Part shown: positions 5,768 to 10,487 of the stretch, piece by piece
How the letters are laid out: every line of letters starts with the position of its first letter
Position numbering within the stretch: the first letter of the stretch is position 1
From: RGIG3009 sp045578625
Lineage (GTDB): Bacteria; Bacillota; Clostridia; Oscillospirales; Acutalibacteraceae
Assembly (NCBI GenBank): GCA_045578625.1
Contig: JAZNKN010000039.1
Coordinates: 1 to 10,487 of the forward strand
Reading direction: 5' to 3'
Length of the DNA stretch: 10,487 bases
Position numbers and translations under genes: made by a program
Notes under the pieces: generated by a model
Database searches by the model: none
Told to the model about the DNA's origin: nothing
What the model saw: the letters and a program-made list of their open reading frames with translations, nothing else

Positions 5768-6582
5768 ACGCGATCCATTTCCTCCGGATCGACGCGGTGG
5801 ATATCCTGCTCCACCCGACGACCTAAAAACATATCCGCCACGGCGGTAAAGCCCTGCGGGCGGTCGCTGACGTAGAACTGACAGACGCCGGGGCGGTCAC
5901 GGTCGGACAGAGCGTCCTGCTGACGCAGCAGCTCCTCACACCGTTTGGCACACGCCTCACCGGAGTTGATAAGCGTGACGCCCTCACCCAAAATATCCGA
6001 CAGCACCGGAGCAAGCAGCGGGAAATGCGTGCAGCCGAGAATGACCGTATCGACCTGCTGCTCCAACAGCGGCTGCAGATAGCGCCGCGCCACTGCGACG
6101 GTGGCCTCGTTGTCCCGCTCGATCCAACCGCTCTCCACCAGAGAGACGAACAGCGGGCACGCCTGCGAAAACACCTCAACGTCACGCCGCGCCTTCATAT
6201 ACCGTTCAAACGCGCCGGAGCGCACCGTGGCCGACGTGCCGAGCACGCCGATGCGGCCGTTTTTGGTGGCCGCCAGCGCGGCATCCGCGGCAGGCTCCAG
6301 CACACCCATCGCCGGGATGGGCAACTGCGACAGCACCTGCGGTGCCGTGGTACTGACCGTGCCGCAGGCCGCGACGATAAACTTCACGTCATGGTTCTGT
6401 AAAAAGCGGCAATCCTGTGCGGCGTAACGGGCGATCGTCTCCGGACTGTGCGTACCGTACGGCACGCGGCCGGTGTCGCCAAAGTACACCAGATCCTCCT
6501 GAGGCAGACGGGAGAGCAGCTCCCGAACGACCGTCAGGCCGCCCAAGCCGGAATCAAACACACCGATCGGACGATTATCCAT
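5764..6582 (-). CDS. murI: Glutamate racemase
   Basis: MurI converts L-glutamate to D-glutamate for peptidoglycan precursors, without cofactor, using two cysteines as acid and base. The 272-residue protein is of usual length. Key sites are the N-terminal FDSGLGG with D10 and S11, YFGDTGRVPYG (33-43), the first catalytic cysteine in AACGTVSTTAP (C73), and the second in ILGCTHFPLL (C184, with H186). The commonly conserved Asn after the first Cys (ACNTAS in most homologues) is Gly74 here, which is unusual but next to intact catalytic residues. The ATG at 6582 is preceded by AAGGAGGGGAG (6587-6597). It is the first gene of an operon with the DUF1934 gene and argS, driven by the promoter at 6607-6635. 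Function is secure; the effect of the Gly substitution is unknown. Confidence 0.95.
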   Translation of the reverse strand: MDNRPIGVFDSGLGGLTVVRELLSRLPQEDLVYFGDTGRVPYGTHSPETIARYAAQDCRFLQNHDVKFIVAACGTVSTTAPQVLSQLPIPAMGVLEPAADAALAATKNGRIGVLGTSATVRSGAFERYMKARRDVEVFSQACPLFVSLVESGWIERDNEATVAVARRYLQPLLEQQVDTVILGCTHFPLLAPVLSDILGEGVTLINSGEACAKRCEELLRQQDALSDRDRPGVCQFYVSDRPQGFTAVADMFLGRRVEQDIHRVDPEEMDRV

Positions 6583-6606
6583 ATCTCTCCCCTCCTTATC
6601 CCTCTA

Positions 6607-6635
6607 ACTTTACCACATTCTATGAACGATTACAA
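6607..6635 (-). promoter_or_regulatory. Promoter of the murI-DUF1934-argS operon
   Basis: On the minus strand TTGTAA (6630-6635), a 17-base spacer and TAAAGT (6607-6612) are seen. TGG before the -10 box gives an extended -10, which offsets the weak match. It lies just after the terminator of the upstream kinase gene and leaves a short leader with a strong ribosome binding site. Confidence 0.6.
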
Positions 6636-6647
6636 CCTTTTATTTGC

Positions 6648-6677
6648 AAAAAAAGAGCGTACACGCGGTGTACGCTC
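6648..6677 (-). terminator. Terminator of the sugar-kinase gene
   Basis: A perfect 10-base-pair stem (GAGCGTACAC 6655-6664 with 6668-6677), a 3-base loop and seven T on the minus strand (6648-6654) lie 13 bases after the stop codon at 6691. Confidence 0.92.
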
Positions 6678-6690
6678 CCCGTATTTACGC

Positions 6691-7788
6691 TTACTCGGCG
6701 CGGCAACGGCGTGTGATATCACACAGCTGCTCCCACTTAGCTTCCATGTCCTGCACCAGACGGATCTGCGTGCGGGCGCGCACCAGATTGTGATCCGGCA
6801 CGGTGATCTTGAAATACAGATCGCCGTTCAGATAGTCGGTAAGGAAACGCACCGCCAGCTCCAGCGTCATCACCTTGACGCTCTGCAGCAGCAATTCCTC
6901 CTCACTGTCCTCCAGCAGATCGTGCGCGCCCTTGAGGAAACCGCGGGTAAACTGCTCATACAGCCCCACGTCCAGCGAGACCTTGGACAGATCGCGCTCG
7001 TCCTCAGCGGCGGTGGCAGCACCGTAGCGCACCGCGTCACCGAAATCGAACAGCGAGGTACCGGGCATAACGGTGTCCAGATCGATCACGCAGATGGCTT
7101 CCAGACTATCCTTATCAAACAAGATGTTGTTGATCTTGGTGTCGTTATGCGTCACGCGCCACGGCAGCGTGCCGTCGTGCAGACCGTTCATCAGCACGCT
7201 ACATTCGTCCTCGCGCGCCAACAGGAAATCGATCTCCTCCTGCACCTCAGCACAGCGGCCGTCGGCATCACGCTCCAGCGCAGCGTAAAAGTCTTGATAC
7301 CGCACGGGGGTGTCGTGAAAATGCGGAATGATCTCGTGCAGCGTCTCTGCCGGAAAATCCGACAACCAGGCTTGAAACTCGCCGAACGAATAGCCGGCCT
7401 CGTAGAATTGCTGCGGGGTCTGCACCATATCGTAAGCGTGGGAGTTGTCTACGTACTCATACACACGCCAGAAATGGCGCTTGCTGCTGTAATAATACGG
7501 CTTGCCGTCCTGTGTGAGCCGGAAGGACAGCACCCGACGCTCGTAGCTGCCGGTCTCCTCCAGAAGCTTTTTCTTGATATGCTCCGTGACGCTGAGGATA
7601 TTGGCCATAACCTCCTGCGGCTTCTTGAACACGTAGGAGTTAATACGCTGAAACACATACTGGCGCTCCTTGTCGGGAGCGGCAACCGTGACCAGATAAG
7701 TACAGTTGATATTACCGGAATGTATCTCTTGCTGTGAAATGATCGGATCGGTGATTCCAAAGCAGGTTGCAAGCTGCTGAAAATCCAT
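6691..7788 (-). CDS. APH-family sugar kinase, NahK-like (possible N-acetylhexosamine 1-kinase)
   Basis: The protein (365 residues) belongs to the aminoglycoside-phosphotransferase/choline-kinase fold. Motifs are the nucleotide-binding turn HSGNINCTYLV (23-33), the strand with QRINSYVF (47-54), the catalytic loop THNDTKINN (213-221, with D216 and N221) and the metal-binding stretch VIDLDTVMPG followed by FDFGD (234-251). The THNDTKINN...IDLDTVMPG...FDFGDA combination is closer to bifidobacterial NahK, which phosphorylates GlcNAc/GalNAc at C1 in mucin and milk-sugar salvage, than to antibiotic kinases. Substrate is inferred. I chose the ATG at 7788 because GGAAGG (7798-7803) lies 9 bases upstream. 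An in-frame ATG at 7797 directly abuts that site and is less likely (368 residues). The gene is a single unit with its own promoter and terminator. No sugar transporter or phosphorylase gene is next to it. Confidence 0.8.
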   Translation of the reverse strand: MDFQQLATCFGITDPIISQQEIHSGNINCTYLVTVAAPDKERQYVFQRINSYVFKKPQEVMANILSVTEHIKKKLLEETGSYERRVLSFRLTQDGKPYYYSSKRHFWRVYEYVDNSHAYDMVQTPQQFYEAGYSFGEFQAWLSDFPAETLHEIIPHFHDTPVRYQDFYAALERDADGRCAEVQEEIDFLLAREDECSVLMNGLHDGTLPWRVTHNDTKINNILFDKDSLEAICVIDLDTVMPGTSLFDFGDAVRYGAATAAEDERDLSKVSLDVGLYEQFTRGFLKGAHDLLEDSEEELLLQSVKVMTLELAVRFLTDYLNGDLYFKITVPDHNLVRARTQIRLVQDMEAKWEQLCDITRRCRAE

Positions 7789-7831
7789 GCCATCCATCCT
7801 TCCAAAAGTGATGTCGTATAGGTGTTAGGTC

Positions 7832-7860
7832 AGTATACCAAAATGTTTCAAAAAAGTCAA
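7832..7860 (-). promoter_or_regulatory. Strong sigma-A promoter of the kinase gene
   Basis: On the minus strand TTGACT (7855-7860), a 17-base spacer and TATACT (7832-7837) preceded by TGG make a near-consensus extended -10 promoter. The leader is about 37 bases up to the ATG at 7788. It starts directly after the prfB terminator. Confidence 0.8.
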
Positions 7861-7879
7861 GAAATTTACCTTTTTGTAA

Positions 7880-7916
7880 CAAAACACAAGCAAAGACAGC
7901 CGCCGGGCGGCTGTCT
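7880..7916 (-). terminator. Terminator of prfB
   Basis: The stem AGACAGCCG / CGGCTGTCT (7894-7902 with 7908-7916) with a GC-rich loop lies 24 bases after the prfB stop on the minus strand. It is followed by TTTGCTTGTGTTTTG, a broken T run. An outer AAAACACAA / TTGTGTTTT pairing could lengthen the stem. Confidence 0.75.
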
Positions 7917-7940
7917 CGCCAATGATTGTGTTTTTTTGTT

Positions 7941-9065
7941 TTATTCCTTGTAGCCCAGCGTGCCGTTGGCCGAAGCGGTGAGATAGGCGTTGATAAAGCC
8001 GTCGATCTCGCCGTCCATCACCGCGTTGATGTTACCCATCTCATAGCCGGTACGGTGATCCTTGGCCAAGGTGTACGGCATAAACACGTACGAACGGATC
8101 TGGCTGCCCCACGCGATCTGGGCCTGCGTACCCTTGATATCCTCGATGCGATCCAGATGCTCGCGCTCCTTGATCTCCATCAGCTTGGCCTTCAGCATAT
8201 TCATGGCGGTGTCACGGTTCTGGAACTGGCTACGTTCGGTCTGACACGCGACCACGATGCCGGTGGGAATGTGCGTCAAGCGCACCGCCGACGAGGTCTT
8301 GTTGATGTGCTGACCGCCCGCACCGCTGGAACGGAACACGTCCATTTTGATGTCTTCGGGACGGATCTCGATCTGGATGCTGTCATCCAACTCGGGCAGC
8401 ACCTCCACCGCCGAGAAGGAGGTGTGACGGCGGCCCGCCGCATCAAACGGTGACACGCGCACCAAACGGTGAACGCCCGCTTCGCCCTTGAGATAGCCGT
8501 AGGCGTTTTCGCCGTTGACCTGAATGCACGCGCTCTTGAGGCCGGCTTCGTCGCCGTCCAGATAGTCCAGCAGCTTGTAGGTGAAGCCGCGCTTCTCCGC
8601 CCAGTGGGTATACATACGGTACAGCATTTCCGCCCAGTCCTGCGCTTCCGTGCCGCCGGAACCGGCATGGAACGTCACAATGGCGTTTTTCTTGTCGTAC
8701 TCGCCGGTGAGCAGCGTGGCCAGACGTTGTGATTCCAGCTCGCTCTCCACGTGAGCGACGCCCTCCTCGCACTCCGCAAGCAGCGAAAGATCCTCCTCCT
8801 CGTCTGCCAGCTCAATGAGCGTGAGATTGTCGTGGTAAGCCGTCACCAGACGCTGATACCGCTCGATGCTGTCCTTGAGTGCAGCCGCGCGCTGGGTGAT
8901 CTTCTGGGCGTTCTCCATATTATCCCAAAACCCCGGCTCGGCGGCACGCATATCCAGCTCAGCCAATTCCTTTTCCATCGCCGCGAGGCCAATAGCCCCG
9001 GACAGCGCTTCGATCTTCGGCAGCGTGTTTTCCAACCGAAGGCGTAATTCTTCAAACTGAAGCAT
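7941..9065 (-). CDS. prfB: Peptide chain release factor 2
   Basis: RF2 reads UGA and UAA stop codons in the ribosomal A site and triggers peptide release. The 374-residue protein has the coiled N-terminal domain, the tripeptide anticodon SPF (205-207 in VRVSPFDAAG) that marks RF2 rather than RF1, and the catalytic GGQ (250-252 in SSGAGGQHINKTSSAVRLTH). Length is that of full RF2. The usual programmed +1 frameshift after about 25 codons is absent. The region aligned to it reads LSGAIGLAAMEKEL in one frame with no CTT-TGA. I chose the ATG at 9065 because AAAGGA (9074-9079) is 8 bases upstream. An in-frame GTG at 9071 is only two bases from that site. It has its own promoter and terminator and is divergent from rpsF. 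Confidence 0.96.
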   Translation of the reverse strand: MLQFEELRLRLENTLPKIEALSGAIGLAAMEKELAELDMRAAEPGFWDNMENAQKITQRAAALKDSIERYQRLVTAYHDNLTLIELADEEEDLSLLAECEEGVAHVESELESQRLATLLTGEYDKKNAIVTFHAGSGGTEAQDWAEMLYRMYTHWAEKRGFTYKLLDYLDGDEAGLKSACIQVNGENAYGYLKGEAGVHRLVRVSPFDAAGRRHTSFSAVEVLPELDDSIQIEIRPEDIKMDVFRSSGAGGQHINKTSSAVRLTHIPTGIVVACQTERSQFQNRDTAMNMLKAKLMEIKEREHLDRIEDIKGTQAQIAWGSQIRSYVFMPYTLAKDHRTGYEMGNINAVMDGEIDGFINAYLTASANGTLGYKE

Positions 9066-9106
9066 AGTCACAATCCTTTCACACCGGGTGACCGGTCGCT
9101 GAAACT

Positions 9107-9135
9107 ATTATATGATAGCGAGCGCTCCGGGTCAA
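9107..9135 (-). promoter_or_regulatory. Sigma-A promoter of prfB
   Basis: On the minus strand TTGACC (9130-9135), a 17-base spacer and a perfect TATAAT (9107-9112) drive prfB, leaving a leader of about 35 bases. It stands back to back with the rpsF promoter. Confidence 0.88.
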
Positions 9136-9157
9136 GAAATTTTTTTAAAAAAGAGGC

Positions 9158-9186
9158 TTGACGAGAGCATAAGAGGTTGTTATAAT
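9158..9186 (+). promoter_or_regulatory. Sigma-A promoter of the rpsF-ssb-rpsR operon
   Basis: TTGACG (9158-9163), a 17-base spacer and a perfect TATAAT (9181-9186) are seen. An A/T run (9138-9152) just upstream of the -35 box could serve as an UP element. The distance between the two divergent -35 boxes is 22 bases. Confidence 0.9.
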
Positions 9187-9192
9187 ATTATG

Positions 9193-9273
9193 GCGCTTTT
9201 CTGTGATGAAAAGCCGTCATATCCTTGCCCCTTCCGAAGCGAGGGGGCCACAGACCAAGAGGAGGTGCAAATT
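9193..9273 (+). promoter_or_regulatory. Leader of rpsF, candidate bS6:bS18 autoregulatory RNA
   Basis: The roughly 80-base leader holds two hairpins. The first is GCTTTTC/GAAAAGC (9195-9201 with 9208-9214). The second is CCCCT/AGGGG (9228-9232 with 9242-9246), with CTTCCGAAG at its tip exposing a CCG. Many bacteria have an rpsF leader motif in which the bS6:bS18 complex recognises a CCG resembling its 16S rRNA site and represses the operon. Gene content, position and the exposed CCG fit this. The match to the consensus fold is my inference. GAGGAGGTG just before the start would be the controlled ribosome binding site. Confidence 0.45.
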
Positions 9274-9570
9274 ATGCCCACAGTTAAAGGTTCCTACGAA
9301 GCCGTCTTCATTTTCTCTCTGACGTTGGGAGAAGAAGGCGTCCCCGCGATGGTGGAGAAGTTCAAGGCCCTGATCGCGGAGAATTCCGAAATCGGCGAAG
9401 TTGACGAATGGGGTAAGCGCCGTCTGGCGTACCTGATCAACGATGAGGCCGAAGGTTACTACGTGCTGTACAACTTCGTGAGCGGTCCGGAATTCCCGGC
9501 TGAGCTCGAGCGTGTCAGCGGTATCACCGAAGGTGTCCTGCGGTCGATGGTCGTCCGCAAGGACAAGTAA
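9274..9570 (+). CDS. rpsF: 30S ribosomal protein bS6
   Basis: The 98-residue protein is bS6, which binds the 16S rRNA central domain as a pair with bS18. It shows the family's ferredoxin-like pattern: the first strand YEAVFIFS, a helix through EEGVPAMVEKFKALIAE, then WGKRRLAYLINDEAEGYYVLYNF, in which the WGKRRLAY core is typical, and the end GVLRSMVVRKDK. The ATG at 9274 is chosen because GAGGAGGTG precedes it by about 7 bases and the family starts here. The frame stays open to 9112 but that extension crosses the promoter and is not coding. It is the first gene of the rpsF-ssb-rpsR operon, 12 bases before ssb. Confidence 0.97.
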   Translation: MPTVKGSYEAVFIFSLTLGEEGVPAMVEKFKALIAENSEIGEVDEWGKRRLAYLINDEAEGYYVLYNFVSGPEFPAELERVSGITEGVLRSMVVRKDK

Positions 9571-9582
9571 GGAGGCTGCATC

Positions 9583-10023
9583 ATGAACGTTGTTTGCCTG
9601 ATGGGCCGCCTCACGGCGACCCCCGAACTCAAGACCACCCAGAGCGGTGTGTCGGTGACCAGCTTCTCGGTCGCCGTGGACCGCACCTATCAGCCGAAAG
9701 GCGCCGAGCGCCAGACCGACTTCATCAACTGCGTTGCCTGGCGGAACACGGCGGAATTCATCTGCCGCTACTTCCAGAAGGGTCAGCGTATCGCCCTGCA
9801 GGGTTCTCTGCAGAGCCGGTCGTACACCGACAAGAACGGTAACAACCGCACCGTGTTTGAAGTCGTGATCGACAACGCGTTCTTTGCCGAATCCAAGGGG
9901 AACTCGGCTCCCCGCACCGATGCTCAGCCCATGCCGGCATACACCGAGGCCGCTCCCGCGTTCTCCACTGCCGCCGGCAGCGATTTCGAGGAGATCGTCG
10001 GCGACGACGACCTGCCGTTCTGA
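9583..10023 (+). CDS. ssb: Single-stranded DNA-binding protein
   Basis: SSB coats single-stranded DNA in replication, recombination and repair and recruits partner proteins through its C-terminal tip. The 146-residue protein starts MNVVCLMGRLTATPELK. Its OB-fold (about 1-105) contains VTSFSVAVDRTY, DFINCVAWRNTAEFICRYFQKGQRIALQGSLQSRSY and FEVVIDNAFFAE. A short disordered Ala/Pro linker (about 106-133) leads to the acidic tip DDDLPF (141-146), the standard partner-binding signature. The ATG at 9583 has AGGAGG just downstream of the rpsF stop. Its position between rpsF and rpsR is the classic Gram-positive arrangement and indicates the main replicative SSB. Confidence 0.97.
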   Translation: MNVVCLMGRLTATPELKTTQSGVSVTSFSVAVDRTYQPKGAERQTDFINCVAWRNTAEFICRYFQKGQRIALQGSLQSRSYTDKNGNNRTVFEVVIDNAFFAESKGNSAPRTDAQPMPAYTEAAPAFSTAAGSDFEEIVGDDDLPF

Positions 10024-10074
10024 GTATCGTCCCATCCGAAATCATCTCATCTCAAGTAAAAGGAGGATTGCCTC

Positions 10075-10338
10075 ATGTCTGATAAAGTCGAAAAGAGCGA
10101 ACGCTTTGACCGTCCGCGTGGCGGACGTAAAGGCCGCCGCAAGGTCTGCAGCTTCTGCGTGGACCGTGTGGAGAGCATCGATTACAAGGACGTTGCGCGT
10201 CTGCGCCGCTACGTGTCCGAGCGGGCCAAGATCCTGCCCCGCCGCGTGACCGGCACCTGCGCCCGTCACCAGAGAGATCTGACCGTCGCGATCAAGCGCG
10301 CCCGTCAGATCGCCCTGATGCCCTTCGTGAGCGATTAA
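10075..10338 (+). CDS. rpsR: 30S ribosomal protein bS18
   Basis: The 87-residue protein is bS18, the partner of bS6 on the 16S rRNA platform. The typical core IDYKDVARLRRYVSERAKILPRRVTGTCARHQR is complete, after a basic N-terminus (RPRGGRKGRRK). It is a cysteine-bearing form, with C25-X2-C28 and C62-X2-H65, consistent with a zinc-binding variant; many bacteria carry a cysteine-free paralogue instead. The ATG at 10075 has AGGAGG (10061-10066) upstream. It is the last gene of the operon, 51 bases after ssb and followed by a strong terminator. Confidence 0.97.
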   Translation: MSDKVEKSERFDRPRGGRKGRRKVCSFCVDRVESIDYKDVARLRRYVSERAKILPRRVTGTCARHQRDLTVAIKRARQIALMPFVSD

Positions 10339-10353
10339 TCGTCACAAACCGAA

Positions 10354-10382
10354 ACGACCGATCATCCGATCGGTCGTTTTTT
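10354..10382 (+). terminator. Terminator of the rpsF-ssb-rpsR operon
   Basis: A perfect 10-base-pair stem ACGACCGATC / GATCGGTCGT (10354-10363 with 10368-10377), a 4-base loop and a six-T run (10377-10382) lie 16 bases after the rpsR stop. Confidence 0.92.
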
Positions 10383-10383
10383 G

Positions 10384-10427
10384 TTGGTGCACCAATGCGA
10401 AACGCCCACCGCATTGCGGTGGGCGTT
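10384..10427 (-). terminator. Second hairpin, probable terminator of the minus-strand gene at the right edge
   Basis: A perfect 12-base-pair stem AACGCCCACCGC / GCGGTGGGCGTT (10401-10412 with 10416-10427) and 3-base loop lie just 3' of the gene that ends at 10433. On the minus strand the tail is GTTTCGCATTGG, poor in T. A perfect 12-base palindrome TTGGTGCACCAA (10384-10395) separates it from the rpsR terminator. It could equally be a protein-binding or repeat element. Confidence 0.5.
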
Positions 10428-10432
10428 GGTGT

Positions 10433-10487
10433 TTATGAACGGATACCGTCCACATACGTATTAATAAAGACACCCCAATCGGCGGGG
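10433..10487 (-). CDS. C-terminal end of an unidentified gene (runs off right edge)
   Basis: Reading the minus strand in from the edge, one frame gives PADWGVFINTYVDGIRS followed by TAA at 10433-10435. Only about 18 codons are visible, too few to name the product. Support for coding comes from the protein-like composition, the GC-rich codons similar to neighbouring genes, and the hairpin placed directly after the stop. The other two minus-strand frames were not pursued as alternatives, so the call is tentative. Confidence 0.4.
   Translation of the reverse strand, partial: PADWGVFINTYVDGIRS

Noticed and set aside
6448..7737. Plus-strand open frame of 429 codons
   Set aside because: It crosses the murI start, the murI promoter, a terminator and the kinase gene on the opposite strand, so it is a chance open frame.
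9112..9273. N-terminal extension of rpsF by 54 codons
   Set aside because: The open frame runs through the rpsF promoter and leader. The strong ribosome binding site and family alignment place the start at 9274.
9217..10035. Minus-strand open frame of 272 codons
   Set aside because: It is antisense to rpsF and ssb, both secure by motif, spacing and operon order.

Overview
The window looks like a chromosomal segment of a Gram-positive anaerobic Firmicute, most likely a clostridial lineage of the Oscillospiraceae/Ruminococcaceae type. The reasons are the strong AGGAGG-type ribosome binding sites, the clear sigma-A promoters with 17-base spacers, the many simple hairpin terminators, the murI/DUF1934/argS cluster, and a C-X2-C form of ribosomal protein bS18. 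The genus cannot be fixed from sequence reading alone.

The segment has two parts with clearly different base composition. Positions 1 to about 2510 are AT-rich and accessory in character. They hold the 5' part of a citrate synthase gene (minus strand, running off the left edge), a 3' remnant of an aquaporin gene, the 3' half of a tRNA-Pro(CGG) gene with its terminator, a strikingly regular array of heptamers and small hairpins (1330-1506), a 112-base imperfect palindrome with 14-base perfect ends (1649-1760), and an orphan lipoprotein gene. The half tRNA is the usual scar of tyrosine-recombinase integration, so this part is probably a decayed integration hot spot, with the incoming DNA to the left of about 1245.

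From about 2510 to the end the DNA is GC-rich and consists mostly of housekeeping genes. mscS (plus) converges on a minus-strand operon murI - DUF1934 gene - argS, whose genes overlap by 4 bases each and which share one promoter. Upstream of that operon lies a single-gene unit for a NahK-like sugar kinase (minus), then prfB (minus). prfB is divergent from the plus-strand operon rpsF-ssb-rpsR, which encodes bS6, single-strand DNA-binding protein and bS18. The last 55 bases hold the end of one more minus-strand gene.

Functionally the right part covers translation (argS, prfB, rpsF, rpsR), replication and repair (ssb), cell-wall precursor synthesis (murI), osmotic safety (mscS) and possibly hexosamine salvage (kinase). 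Nearly every transcription unit has a recognisable promoter and terminator. The most unusual structure is the GTGAAAT/ATTTCAC array beside the tRNA scar. No complete new defence or mobile system with its own protein machinery is visible.
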